A DNA stretch of 64,000 bases, taken from Acidaminococcus hominis (GTDB taxonomy: Bacteria > Bacillota > Negativicutes > Acidaminococcales > Acidaminococcaceae). Of this stretch, positions 1 through 7,983 are shown piece by piece. A program made the translations under genes and the position numbers. The stretch covers positions 235,021 to 299,020 of the forward strand of contig NZ_OLMM01000003.1 in NCBI RefSeq assembly GCF_900291475.1, written 5' to 3'. Within the stretch, counting starts at the first letter, position 1, and every line of letters starts with the position of its first letter. Under the pieces are notes generated by a model that was not told where the DNA came from, made no database searches, and worked only from the letters and a program-made list of their open reading frames with translations.

Positions 1-338
1 CCAATAAAAGTTTTTCGGTAATTCGCTGTGATTTTTGGATTGAGACAATAAACATACGGATGAAAAGGCATGAGAATTTCGCTGGCTGACAGGAAATTGG
101 CAATATGAATACTGTACATGGAGGTGGATTCTAATGCGAAAACGATAGTATTTAGATTTCGATGAGAAAGCATACATTTACAGATAGCATTCGCCAATTT
201 TTCAGCGCCAGGCTGATTATTAGGGAAAGAATCAGAAAGAAGCTTATTCTGTTCAAAGTCCATGGCATAGACAACATTGGATTTTGAACTTACATCAATA
301 CCGACGTATAAAGTTGACAAAGTGTTGATCTTAATCAT
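1..338 (-). CDS. IS110-family transposase, N-terminal part (runs off window)
   Basis: Translating leftward from the ATG at 338 gives a start MIKINTLSTLYVGIDVSS followed by KSNVVYAMD, the RuvC-like DEDD start of IS110/IS492 recombinases (first catalytic Asp in GIDV). These enzymes act as RNA-guided recombinases together with a bridge RNA made from the element's non-coding end. An AAGGAGG ribosome binding site lies 8-14 nt upstream. The frame stays open to the left edge, so about 112 residues are present and the C-terminal Ser-containing Tnp_20 domain lies outside. Family call is confident; group and intactness cannot be judged. Confidence 0.85.
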   Translation of the reverse strand, partial: MIKINTLSTLYVGIDVSSKSNVVYAMDFEQNKLLSDSFPNNQPGAEKLANAICKCMLSHRNLNTIVFALESTSMYSIHIANFLSASEILMPFHPYVYCLNPKITANYRKTFI

Positions 339-700
339 GATATCATCCTCCTTCCCAGATCAGATTTGTGAAGCCTGAGCAAAAGGTTTATCCCAGGCAT
401 CATGAAGTAACCGCAACCTCGCGCAATTAGCATTCATCCTGTCAGCCTTTTTGCTGGTGCTAAGGCAGGAGATGCAACTTCTGTGTTAGCGGAGTAATGC
501 TTCATGAGCTGGGCCGCATGCTAAAGGGAGCAGACACAGACGAACTGGCTGCAAGGGGAGATAGCAGTGCCTCCGGACATCAGACTCTACTGATATCGTA
601 CCATGGGAAAACCTTTTGTTACAGAGCTTCAGATTGTATAGACGGGAAACCGGAAGAGGAAAATTCTCCGAATGGTTCTTACCGCTATACGCACAAAAAA
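339..700 (-). ncRNA. possible IS110 non-coding end / bridge-RNA region
   Basis: About 360 bp without a gene lies directly upstream of the IS110 recombinase start. In the IS110 group the non-coding left end upstream of the recombinase encodes the bridge RNA (established knowledge). The stretch holds plausible stems: CCTG-GCCTT (about 437-450) with AAGGC-AGG (about 461-470), and ATGAAG near 400 with CTTCAT near 500. The outer boundary of the element is not identifiable without a second copy. Assignment is inference from position. Confidence 0.35.
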
Positions 701-790
701 TATGTATGTGAGCTGTTTTTAATAACTCACATACATATCATACGAGGGGAGAGGAAAGCATCACTACCTCTTTTAAAGGTAGTGATGCAG
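698..790. repeat. two adjacent perfect hairpins
   Basis: Arms ATGTATGTGAG / CTCACATACAT flank a 12-nt loop at about 699-737. A second inverted repeat, CATCACTACCT / AGGTAGTGATG, lies at about 760-788. They sit between the IS110 end and a dispersed repeat. They could be transcription terminators without a long T tract or remnants of the element end. No gene lies between 339 and 1043. Confidence 0.5.
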
Positions 791-850
791 GAGAGTGGAT
801 ACCCCGAGCCAGCACACTTCAGGTTCGCTGACCGCACCAACTGGTGGCTA

Positions 851-962
851 TGTTTTCAAAAATAGTCAGCGCTCCGTCGCTTTTTTGAAAATATACCCCA
901 AAGAGAACGGAAAGGCAAACATTGCGAACAAGCACTCCAATTGCACCCATTTTAGTAACGCC
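851..962. repeat. dispersed repeat R, copy 1
   Basis: This about 110-bp unit starts with TTTTCAAAAA, continues AGTCAGCGCTCCGTCGC, then TTTTTGAAAATATACC, AAAGAGAACGGAAAGG and a CACCCATTT end. It recurs in the same orientation at 5549-5673 with few changes. The TTTTCAAAAA / TTTTTGAAAA arms can pair around the CGCTCCGTCGC core. The two copies bracket the lysA-clcA block. No coding potential is visible. Confidence 0.7.
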
Positions 963-983
963 CCACCCCACCCTCTCCCTTCA

Positions 984-1026
984 AAAAAAACGACTTGCGC
1001 CCTCTCCCGAGTTCGCAAGTCGTTTT
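984..1026 (-). terminator. terminator downstream of clcA
   Basis: Stem AACGACTTGCG / CGCAAGTCGTT with a 14-nt loop, followed on the minus strand by a run of T. It lies about 20 bp past the clcA stop and ends the lysA-clcA unit. Some T residues also follow on the plus strand. Confidence 0.85.
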
Positions 1027-1043
1027 CATATTCTTCTTTGTTT

Positions 1044-2762
1044 TTACTTCTTCTTTTCTTCCTTCGCCGCTTTTCCACCCTTACCATTCTTCCCTGCTTC
1101 AAGCGTTACTGGAGGTACCGGGGATTCTGCAGCGGCTTTCTTCTCTCCGCTTTCCTCCCCCAGCTTCCCAGCCCACTCAGGCCGTTCTTCCACCCGTGCG
1201 CGGAACAATCGTGCCAGTTCCCGCAGTTTGGCGTGGTTGGGGATGAGATACACATAGTCGCCGGCTAGTAACCGTGTATCTCTCTGGGGAATCAGGTCCT
1301 GGTCGCCCCGGCGGACGCTGACTACCAGCGCTCTGCCCGGGAAGCGGATTTCTGCCAGGGTCTTGCCCTCCACCGGGGACCCGCCTTCTACCGCTTCTTC
1401 CAGCAGGTTCTGCTGGGCGGGGGCCACCAGGTTGTTCTTGTTCCGCTCGTGCTTGTCGATGATTTTCTCCAGCATGGCGTCAAAGATCGGGGTGTCGTGG
1501 CAGAGTTCGCCGGCTGCATAGGCAAACAGGGACACGATGCCCAGGGGCACCAGGTGATAGAACCGTCCTGTCAGTTCCAACAGCAGCAAAATGGCGGTAA
1601 CGGGGGCCCGGACGCAGCCGGTAAAGAACCCGGCCATGGCAAAGACCACCATGTGGAGCCGGTATTCGGGAGGCAGCCAGCCCATTTCCATGGCTACGTT
1701 GCCGTAGATGGCACCGCAGACAGCGCCCAGTACCAGCATGGGCTGGAGGCTGCCGCCGGGGGCTCCGGACCCGGTACTGAACAGGGTGAACACAAACTTG
1801 CCCACCAGCAGCACCAGGAGAATGGCCAACGTTCCCTTCAGCTCCACCATATCCTCGATGATATTATCCCCGGCGCCCAGCACTTCAGGCAGGAGATAGG
1901 TCAGGGGAATAGTTAGCAGCAGGGGGAATGCCAGTTTCATCCAATGGTAGCGGAAAATGGGCAGGCCGTAAAAGCGCCCCATGTTCATGCTGCCCTTGTT
2001 GAAGGCCACCCCCATGAGCCCGGTAAAAAGCCCCAGCCCGATCAGGAGCGGCAGGTATTCCACCGGCATAATGGGCATTTTGGGAATCAGGAACACCGTT
2101 TCCCAGCCAAACACCGAATGCACCAGCACCGTGGCCACAATACAGGCCATCAGGGTGGGCACCATCACCATGGCGGACATATTCTTGTGGATGGTTTCCA
2201 TGGTGAACATGACCCCCGCCATAGGGGCGTTAAAGGCCGCAGCCAGCCCTGCCCCGGCACCGCTGCTGATCAGCGCCCGCTCCTCCAGATTGGTGTTGTT
2301 GAGGAGCCGACTGATGCCCTGGCCGGACATGGCCCCGATCTGTACCGAAGGCCCTTCCCGGCCCATGGACAGCCCGGCACCAATACCCAGGGACGTATCC
2401 ACCAGTTTGACAAAGATGACCCGGGCCCAGTGGGGACTTTTGGTCAGTCCCAGCACAATGCCCCGGACCTGGGGAATGCCGCTGCCGCCTGCCATAGGCG
2501 CCCAGCGGACCAGGCCGCCCATGATGATGGCCAGCACCACCAGGGCCCCTACCCATAATAAGACGTACGCGGGAGGCACGTTCTGCAGAAATTCCACCAT
2601 GGAATCCCGCCGTTCAGCCACAAAACCCAGCCCCAAGCGCAGGAGAGTGATTAATAAGCCGGCCGCCACTCCCACCAAAATGCCCTCGAAGGCCAGACGC
2701 AGCTTCAGACCGGGTATGTGCAGCATACCCTGCAGCGTCTTTTCCCGCTCGCTTTTATTCAC
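1044..2762 (-). CDS. ClC-family chloride channel/transporter with C-terminal TrkA_C (RCK-C) domain
   Basis: Inner-membrane voltage-gated-ClC fold protein, 572 aa. Selectivity motifs are in order: GGSGIP near residue 93, GREGPSVQIG near 133 (contains the gating Glu of the family), and GSGAPGGSLQP near 330. After the membrane part a TrkA_C domain follows (about 455-535), then a Lys-rich tail. The position matching the E. coli ClcA internal proton glutamate (E203, in FIIEEM) reads FTMETI, so a Thr stands there; some ClC exchangers tolerate this. The GTG start at 2762 overlaps the lysA stop by 4 nt (GTGA), implying translational coupling. Channel or exchanger cannot be decided from sequence. Confidence 0.93.
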   Translation of the reverse strand: MNKSEREKTLQGMLHIPGLKLRLAFEGILVGVAAGLLITLLRLGLGFVAERRDSMVEFLQNVPPAYVLLWVGALVVLAIIMGGLVRWAPMAGGSGIPQVRGIVLGLTKSPHWARVIFVKLVDTSLGIGAGLSMGREGPSVQIGAMSGQGISRLLNNTNLEERALISSGAGAGLAAAFNAPMAGVMFTMETIHKNMSAMVMVPTLMACIVATVLVHSVFGWETVFLIPKMPIMPVEYLPLLIGLGLFTGLMGVAFNKGSMNMGRFYGLPIFRYHWMKLAFPLLLTIPLTYLLPEVLGAGDNIIEDMVELKGTLAILLVLLVGKFVFTLFSTGSGAPGGSLQPMLVLGAVCGAIYGNVAMEMGWLPPEYRLHMVVFAMAGFFTGCVRAPVTAILLLLELTGRFYHLVPLGIVSLFAYAAGELCHDTPIFDAMLEKIIDKHERNKNNLVAPAQQNLLEEAVEGGSPVEGKTLAEIRFPGRALVVSVRRGDQDLIPQRDTRLLAGDYVYLIPNHAKLRELARLFRARVEERPEWAGKLGEESGEKKAAAESPVPPVTLEAGKNGKGGKAAKEEKKK

Positions 2763-4036
2763 TCGTACTTCTTCAGATCGTCGAACAGGCCGGTGAAGTC
2801 CAACGTAGCAAAGTAATCTTGAGGAGTCTCGGCACGGCGCATCATTTCAATGCTGCCGTCTTCCTTCAGCAGGAATTCCGCACACCACAGCTTGCCGTTG
2901 TAGTTGTAACCCATGGCGGAACCGTGGGCCCCGGCATCGTGGATGAACAGATAGTCGCCCTTTTCCAGTTTGGGCAGCGGACGGTCCACCGCGAACTTGT
3001 CGTTGTTTTCGCACAGACCGCCGGTCACATCGTATACCGTGTCGCAGGCAGCGTCTTCCTTGCCCAGCACCGTAATGTGATGGTAAGCCCCGTACATAGC
3101 AGGCCGCATCAGGTTGGCAGCGCAGGCATCCACCCCAGCGTATTCCTTATAAATATGTTTGAAATGCAGCACCTTGGTAATCAAAGCGCCGTAAGGACCC
3201 GTCACAAAACGGCCCATTTCGGTGAACAGCGCCACATTGCCCATGCCAGCCGGAACCAGCACCTCGTTGTACACCTTCTCCACCCCGGCACCAATGGCCA
3301 GAATATCGTTGGGTTCCTGTTCCGGACGGTAAGGAATGCCCACGCCGCCGGACAGATTGATGAATTCCACGGCCACGCCGGTTTCTTCCTTCAGGTCCAC
3401 AGCCAGCTGGAACAGCTGCCGGGCCAGTTCCGGATAATAGTCGTTGGTCACCGTGTTGCTGGCCAGGAACGCATGGATACCAAAATGCTTGGCACCCTTT
3501 TCCTTCAGAATCTTGAAAGCGTCCCGAATCTGTTCCCGGGTCATACCGTACTTGGCGTCCCCAGGATTGTCCATGATCCCGTTGCCCAGGCTGAACACAC
3601 CACCCGGGTTGAACCGGCAGCAGATGGTTTCCGGAATACTGCCAGCCACCTGTTCCAGGAAGTCGATCATCGTAAAGTCATCCAGGTTGATGATAACCCC
3701 CAGATCACTGGCCAATTTCATATCTTTTACCGGCGTATCGTTGGAAGAAAACATAATATCATGCTTCTTGAAACCACATACATCGGACATAATCAATTCC
3801 GTGTAGGAAGAACAGTCCGTCCCGCAGCCCTCCTCCTGGAGAATCTCCAGCAGCTTCGGCAGCGGCGTAGCCTTCACCGCAAAATATTCCTTGAAGCCCT
3901 TGTTCCAGGCAAAAGCCTGACGAATCTTCCGAGCCGTCTCCCGGATACCCTTCTCATCATACAAATAAAACGGAGTGTCATAGGTCTTGGCAATCTCCAG
4001 GACCTTTTCTTTCGTTACAAAAGGAACTTTCTTCAT
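2759..4036 (-). CDS. lysA: diaminopimelate decarboxylase (PLP, fold type III)
   Basis: Group IV decarboxylase of 425 aa, the last step of lysine synthesis (meso-DAP to lysine plus CO2), cytosolic. The PLP Lys sits in the YFAVKATP motif near residue 53. The Gly-rich NLSGGVGIPY stretch and the CENNDKF motif of the second subunit's active site (near 345) are present. The region after the PLP Lys (GCGTDCSSYTEL) departs from the usual G..VVSGGEL, so this belongs to a divergent LysA clade; a related carboxy-amino acid decarboxylase is possible. ATG at 4036 has a GAGGGGGG site about 12 nt upstream. First gene of a two-gene unit with the ClC protein. Confidence 0.88.
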   Translation of the reverse strand: MKKVPFVTKEKVLEIAKTYDTPFYLYDEKGIRETARKIRQAFAWNKGFKEYFAVKATPLPKLLEILQEEGCGTDCSSYTELIMSDVCGFKKHDIMFSSNDTPVKDMKLASDLGVIINLDDFTMIDFLEQVAGSIPETICCRFNPGGVFSLGNGIMDNPGDAKYGMTREQIRDAFKILKEKGAKHFGIHAFLASNTVTNDYYPELARQLFQLAVDLKEETGVAVEFINLSGGVGIPYRPEQEPNDILAIGAGVEKVYNEVLVPAGMGNVALFTEMGRFVTGPYGALITKVLHFKHIYKEYAGVDACAANLMRPAMYGAYHHITVLGKEDAACDTVYDVTGGLCENNDKFAVDRPLPKLEKGDYLFIHDAGAHGSAMGYNYNGKLWCAEFLLKEDGSIEMMRRAETPQDYFATLDFTGLFDDLKKYE

Positions 4037-4260
4037 TATACGAATATACCCCCCTCAGGTTTATATGTGTATTGTACACTGTATTTTATTTTACCATTAT
4101 CGGGGGAGAGAATGAAAGAGTTTTTTCCCGAAGAGAATGTGTATTGGAGGAAATGAGACAGATCTTACACATTTTGTGAACGAGAAGGAGTTTTTCTAGG
4201 TGAAAGTACGTAAGTTAGGGCGAACAAGGGGGAATAGAGTATGGGAATAAGGAGGAAAAC

Positions 4261-4285
4261 CTACACTTTTCTGCGAAAAGTGTAG
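4261..4285 (+). repeat. CTACACTTTTC hairpin (copy 1), terminator-like
   Basis: Perfect 11-bp stem CTACACTTTTC / GAAAAGTGTAG with a TGC loop, then AGGTGTTTTT. The same hairpin with its context (AATAAGGA.. before, AGGTGTTTTT and CCCGC..GCGGG after) recurs at 29393-29417. It looks like a rho-independent terminator carried within a repeat module. Confidence 0.7.
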
Positions 4286-4409
4286 AGGTGTTTTTAAGAA
4301 TATATAGAGCCCGCCTAGGCGGGCTTGGAAACCCCTATCGGCACCTGTGGTGCCGCTTTCCCCAAATGGGGAAAGGCCTGTCCCCTTTTGGGGCTAGTGC
4401 GGACCGTTA

Positions 4410-4638
4410 TGTAGTCCAACTACAGAAAAATTGCCTACGGCAATTTTTTGCTGTAGAAAACTCTGTACCGGATTTTTGGTCGACGTTCTCAACGGGTGTA
4501 GTGCTGGCCTAGGCAACCTGATTTTGAACCCCATCCGCCTTCCTAGCGTCAGGCACCTTCCTCTTTACCAGTGCACGCCAAGCAGTGCACTGGTAAGTGG
4601 AAGGCATATGCGGCGCTAGCGCCGCGAAAAAGCGGTAA
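4410..4638 (+). repeat. repeat module M2, copy 1
   Basis: Contains the hairpin AAAATTGCC-TACG-GGCAATTTT, then ACTCTGTACCGGATTTTTGG, TCGACGTTCTCAACGGGT, GAACCCCATCCGCC, a variable long stem (TTTACCAGTGCA / TGCACTGGTAA) and the palindrome GCGGCGCTAGCGCCGC. The same order recurs at 55619-57384, where the ISL3 element splits it. The internal long stem differs between copies (TTTACCTGTTCGC / GCGAACAGGTAAA there) but pairs perfectly in both. Confidence 0.8.
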
Positions 4639-4980
4639 TTAAACTTCTATCGGCACCTACCGGTGCCACTTCCTACAGCGGTTCGCCGTATTCCATTCGC
4701 CATCGCCTTGCAGGCTTGGCTCCTGGACGGCTGTCGCATGGGCCTTATTGACCAAACATCCTTTGGATGCCTGTGGGGATGTTTGGATGCGGCCGCAACG
4801 CTTACAGGAAGCGTTCTATGCCGCTGCTGTTCAAGTTCTAGATGTGGTTAGATGTAGAATTTTTTTACCTATCATAATTCTTTTCTCAAAACCCGTTTAG
4901 CACATGACTCGTATGGGCCTAAGGCCGGCCCCTTCAAGCGTGAAGGGGCTGTCAGCCCAGAGGGATGACTGAGGAAGTTC
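4639..4980 (+). repeat. structured repeat element RE1
   Basis: Begins TTAAACTTCTATCGG and ends TGACTGAGGAAGTT, which are near-inverse ends. Inside, in order: hairpin GGCACC-TA-GGTGCC-type; GGTTCGC; hairpin GCCTTGCAGGC; long hairpin with frame GGCTGTCGCATGG .. TTTGGATGCGGCCGCAACG and inner stem CCAAACATCC / GGATGTTTGG (4730-4800); ACCCGTTTAGCACATG; hairpin CCCCTTCAAGCGTGAAGGGG; and GTCAGCC..GGNTGAC. It shares this order with the elements at 16311, 26687, 37737 and 57385. No coding function is apparent. Confidence 0.8.
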
Positions 4981-5548
4981 ACCCATATTTTGCGGCCGCC
5001 GGCCGCTTGCCTTCTCCGCCCAACAGTGGTCCAAGGCGGGGAAGGTGCCGGCAACTCGCCGGCGGATGGGGTCTTGTACGACCAAGGTTCTTGCACTAGA
5101 GTATTGTAAGAAACGGGAACGTCACCTCAAGTTATCTGCCTCGTTGCGGCATTTTCCAAGCCCCCTTGGAAGATGCCCTGTGATGAGCGCAGCGAAGCAC
5201 CAACGAGGAAGTCGCCACCGTGCGTTCCTCGCAAGTGTAGTGGGTCGTCCACAATTCCTTGGAACGCACAGTGGCGGAAGGTCCCCTCGCCCCCGCTACC
5301 CCGGAGGGGTGCATACACACGTACCAAACTTGCGCAATGTAACTGCCACTCCGCAGTGTCCTGGAGTCTTCATCGTCGTCCTGATAGGCCCTTGCGGGTC
5401 CCGCTTTTGGTAAGGTGTCGGCACTTCAGAGGCCCATGCCCAATGTAAGGACACGATAGAGGGGCAGCGCAAACGCACTAGGGTAGCTGCAACAAATTTG
5501 CCAGTACTAGCCTGATTACAGCTTGTGGTACACCGTTTCTGCGGGGTG

Positions 5549-5673
5549 TGTTTTCAAAAACAGTCAGCGCTCCGTCGCGTTTTTGAAAATATACCTTAAA
5601 GAGAACGGAAAGGCCAACATTGCGAACACCATCCCAGTCCCCGAATGGGCCTGCACCCATTTAAGTAGCGCCC
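5549..5673. repeat. dispersed repeat R, copy 2
   Basis: Second copy of the unit at 851-962, same orientation: TTTTCAAAAA, AGTCAGCGCTCCGTCGC, TTTTTGAAAATATACC, AAAGAGAACGGAAAGGC and a CACCCATTTAAGTAGCGCC end. An extra about 12 bp sits in the distal half. It lies just before the que operon terminator, as copy 1 lies just before the clcA terminator. Confidence 0.7.
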
Positions 5674-5720
5674 CGCACCAACCCAATTCAGAATGCCCGA
5701 AGGGCCCCTTCTTCTCATCA

Positions 5721-5758
5721 AAAAACCAGGCTTTCGTCCAATCCGAAAGCCTGGTTTT
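5721..5758 (-). terminator. terminator of the que operon
   Basis: Stem AACCAGGCTTTCG / CGAAAGCCTGGTT with a 7-nt loop, followed on the minus strand by a T run. It lies about 25 bp downstream of the queE stop. Confidence 0.88.
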
Positions 5759-5780
5759 CCCATTTTACATCATATTCCCA

Positions 5781-6446
5781 CTACACCCCGCGCATGGCCG
5801 GGTCCCAAATCACCTTATGCAGCTGTACCTGGACGCACACATTGGCCAACTTGTGCTCCCGGACGAACTCCACCAGTTCCTTGGGCTCTATCTCCCCATA
5901 CACCGGGGACAGGTACACTTTGGCGGTAAAGGGGTACTGTTCCAGTACCTTGACCATATCCGCCAAATCTTCCTGGCTGCCCACCACGAACTTCACCACG
6001 TCGTCTGCGTTCAGCTGGGACAGGTTGCCCATGAGCATCTTTTCCCGGGCGCCGGAGGACGGGGATTTCACATCCATGGTATAGAACAGCCCGGCAGGCC
6101 GCGCCCGCAGCAGGGGCACGGCGCCGTTGGTCTCGATATTCACCTCGTACCCTTCCTGGCTGAGGATGCCGCAAAGCTCCTCCAGAGGCTGCAGCAAAGG
6201 CTCGCCGCCAGTAAGGGTCACCTTCTTCCAGGGGTAGCTGTGGATCCTGTCCAGCAGCTCCGCCAGGTTCAGCACCTCCGCCGCGTCCTTCACGTTCCAG
6301 GAGTAGGCCGTATCGCAGTAGCTGCAGCGCAGGTTGCAGCCGGCAAAGCGCACAAACACCGCCATATAGCCGGTGCGCTTCCCCTCCCCTTCCACGGAGT
6401 CAAAAATCTCTACCAGGGGAAACTCAGTCTTCATAAATCGCCACAT
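5781..6446 (-). CDS. queE: 7-carboxy-7-deazaguanine synthase
   Basis: Radical SAM enzyme that contracts 6-carboxy-tetrahydropterin to 7-carboxy-7-deazaguanine, step 3 of the preQ0/queuosine pathway. The cluster motif CNLRCSYC (CX3CX2C) lies near residues 34-41, preceded by VEIFDSVEGEGKRTG typical of QueE. The TLTGGEPLLQ SAM-binding GGEP motif follows near 78. About 221 aa, normal for the family. It overlaps queD by 11-23 nt: the Met at 6434 (MKTEFPLVEIF) is an alternative start with a GGAAGGGA site 12 nt upstream. Last gene of queF-queC-queD-queE. Confidence 0.95.
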   Translation of the reverse strand: MWRFMKTEFPLVEIFDSVEGEGKRTGYMAVFVRFAGCNLRCSYCDTAYSWNVKDAAEVLNLAELLDRIHSYPWKKVTLTGGEPLLQPLEELCGILSQEGYEVNIETNGAVPLLRARPAGLFYTMDVKSPSSGAREKMLMGNLSQLNADDVVKFVVGSQEDLADMVKVLEQYPFTAKVYLSPVYGEIEPKELVEFVREHKLANVCVQVQLHKVIWDPAMRGV

Positions 6447-6750
6447 TCCCTTCCGATTCCTGGACGGAAACCCGGGTGCAGTAGGGAACCCGGTCGTGGA
6501 TCCATTTGGCGATGTTTTCCGCCGTAGGGTTGATTTTCACCACATCGTTGATGAACGCATGGTCCAGGGCCATGACCACTTCCTTGATCTTGCCAAAATC
6601 CACCACCATGCCGTTTTCGTCCAGCTCTTCCCGCTGACAGGTCACATCAATGATCCAGTTGTGGCCGTGCAGATGGGTACATTTGCTGGTATAGTTCAGG
6701 TCCAGCCGGTGCGCGCCGCTGACTTCAATTCTTTTTGTTACTGTGTACAT
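6424..6750 (-). CDS. queD: 6-carboxy-5,6,7,8-tetrahydropterin synthase
   Basis: Converts dihydroneopterin triphosphate to 6-carboxytetrahydropterin (step 2 of preQ0 synthesis). The start is set at ATG 6750 because GGAGGA lies 6 nt upstream and the product then begins [16 protein letters not shown], the family start; a longer frame to 6873 would lie inside queC. The zinc ligands are the His in GAHRL and the HLHGH motif, with the catalytic Cys just before it (SKCTHLHGHNW). 108 aa. It overlaps queC by 26 nt and queE by 11 or more nt, so translation is probably coupled. Confidence 0.94.
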   Translation of the reverse strand: MYTVTKRIEVSGAHRLDLNYTSKCTHLHGHNWIIDVTCQREELDENGMVVDFGKIKEVVMALDHAFINDVVKINPTAENIAKWIHDRVPYCTRVSVQESEGNVAIYED

Positions 6751-7450
6751 CATATTCCTCCAAAGCTGGGTCCGGGACCCCGTTGGCCGCAAAAGCCCTG
6801 GCCCGGTCGATACAGGTGCCGCAGGTGCCGCAGGGACGGTCGCCGCCCTCGTAGCAGCTCCAGGTGAGTTCATAGGGAGTCTTCAGTTCCAGGCCCCGTT
6901 TCACCACCCCGGCCTTATTCAGCCCCGCAAAGGGCGCTTCCAAATGACATTGGTTGTAGGTGCCGATGGAAATGGCCTTCCCCATGGCAGCCACAAACTC
7001 CTCGCTGCAGTCCGCATAGGCGTTCCCTGCTGCATCGTCCGCATGGGCCCCCAGGTAAATGGCCACGTCATCGTTTTCGTACAGGCTCATAGCCAGACTG
7101 GCCACCGCCGACAGCATCAGCCCATTCCGGAAAGGCACGTAGGTAGAAACCTTCCCCTCCCCGTTTTCCGCAATCTGCTGGTCGTAGCTCTTATGGACAA
7201 TCTCCTCCGTGGAGCCCTGGAGCAGGGAGCAGTTGGAATACTGGAAAATCCCGGACAGATCCAGCTCATAATGGGGCAAACCATAGTACTCCGCCACCTT
7301 CCGGGCCGCTTCCAGTTCCTTTACGTGCTTCTGGCCGTAGAAAATGGAAACCGTGGACACGTTTTCCTTCCCGAACGTCTCCACCGCCACCGACACACAG
7401 GTGGTAGAATCCACCCCGCCGCTGGAAAGCACCAGTGCTTTCTTACTCAT
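6725..7450 (-). CDS. queC: 7-cyano-7-deazaguanine synthase
   Basis: ATP-dependent conversion of 7-carboxy-7-deazaguanine to preQ0. N-type ATP pyrophosphatase P loop [13 protein letters not shown] lies at the N-terminus. The C-terminal zinc site [15 protein letters not shown] has four Cys. The ATG at 7450 ([12 protein letters not shown]) is chosen because GGAGG lies 9 nt upstream and it overlaps the queF end by 8 nt; upstream in-frame codons lie within queF. 241 aa, near the usual 220-240. Confidence 0.96.
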   Translation of the reverse strand: MSKKALVLSSGGVDSTTCVSVAVETFGKENVSTVSIFYGQKHVKELEAARKVAEYYGLPHYELDLSGIFQYSNCSLLQGSTEEIVHKSYDQQIAENGEGKVSTYVPFRNGLMLSAVASLAMSLYENDDVAIYLGAHADDAAGNAYADCSEEFVAAMGKAISIGTYNQCHLEAPFAGLNKAGVVKRGLELKTPYELTWSCYEGGDRPCGTCGTCIDRARAFAANGVPDPALEEYDVHSNKKN

Positions 7451-7907
7451 GGATGAAAGCCTCCATTCTCCGCTTGGCCATATCCTGGTAGTCCGGCTGG
7501 GCATACACCGCAAAGGGCAGAATGCTGATGCCGCCCCGGGGATTAAAGTACCCCGCCACCTCCAGATATTTGGGGTGCAGCAAGTTCACCAGGTCGTTTT
7601 TGATGATATTCACACAGTCCTCGTGAAAATCCCCGTTGTTCCGGAAAGAGAACAGGTACAATTTGAGAGACTTGCTTTCCACCAACGCATGGTCCGGAAT
7701 ATAGCTGATCACAATCCGGCCAAAATCCGGCTGCCCCGTCTTCGGGCACAGACTGGTAAATTCAGGACAATTCAGTTTCACCATATAAGGCGCTTCCTCG
7801 TGCTTGTTGGGGAAGCATTCCAGTACGCCGGGATTGTAGGTGTTGGCATAAACAGTCTTGCCGCTGCCCAGTTCCGTAATCCCTGCCAATTCTTCTTTCG
7901 TTCTCAT
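7443..7907 (-). CDS. queF: NADPH-dependent preQ0 reductase (short, unimodular type)
   Basis: Reduces preQ0 to preQ1, the base that is inserted into tRNA by Tgt. Tunnel-fold protein of 154 aa, the short Bacillus-type. Catalytic Cys lies in [15 protein letters not shown] near residue 54. The QueF motif ESKSLKLY with FRNNGDFHE follows near 75-95. First gene of the operon, with AGGAGG 6 nt before the ATG. Confidence 0.96.
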   Translation of the reverse strand: MRTKEELAGITELGSGKTVYANTYNPGVLECFPNKHEEAPYMVKLNCPEFTSLCPKTGQPDFGRIVISYIPDHALVESKSLKLYLFSFRNNGDFHEDCVNIIKNDLVNLLHPKYLEVAGYFNPRGGISILPFAVYAQPDYQDMAKRRMEAFIHE

Positions 7908-7950
7908 AATAACCTCCTAAAAACATTCCCCTTAGGGTTGTCAATATCCT

Positions 7951-7979
7951 ATTATATAACATCTTGCCTCGAACGTCTA
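7951..7979 (-). promoter_or_regulatory. probable sigma-70 promoter of queF operon
   Basis: Minus-strand -35 TAGACG (7974-7979), 17-bp spacer, -10 TATAAT (7951-7956). The start would lie near 7943, leaving a leader of about 35 nt. The leader ends ACCCTAAGGGGAATGTTTTTAGGAGG and does not fit the preQ1 class I aptamer consensus as I know it. Confidence 0.6.
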
Positions 7980-7983
7980 ACCG

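Larger units (their letters stand above)
4037..5720. other. 1.7-kb intergenic region filled with structured repeats
   Basis: No convincing gene between lysA and queE; the short open frames here lie inside repeats and lack good ribosome binding sites. From left to right it holds: lysA upstream DNA (4037-4230); the CTACACTTTTC hairpin (4261-4285); a CCCGCC-type hairpin and a GGCACC/GGTGCC hairpin (4310-4360); the module described at 4410-4638; repeat element RE1 (4639-4980); long hairpins including CGCCACNGTGCGTTCC arms (about 5211-5278); and repeat R copy 2 (5549-5673). Confidence 0.8.

Noticed and set aside
497-865. 122-codon open frame on the plus strand
   Set aside because: It crosses the IS110 non-coding end, two hairpins and repeat R; no homology or ribosome binding site is visible.
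4037-4240. lysine riboswitch or T-box upstream of lysA
   Set aside because: No AGAGGNGC/AAGG core or TGGNACC-type antiterminator motif is visible on the minus strand.
4288-5413. several 60-120-codon open frames between lysA and queE
   Set aside because: They lie inside the structured repeats, change frame between repeat copies and lack start signals.
7908-7950. preQ1 riboswitch in front of queF
   Set aside because: The short leader has a small CCC/GGGG stem and an A-free AGGAGG tail but lacks the class I aptamer pattern, and the space is too short for class II or III.
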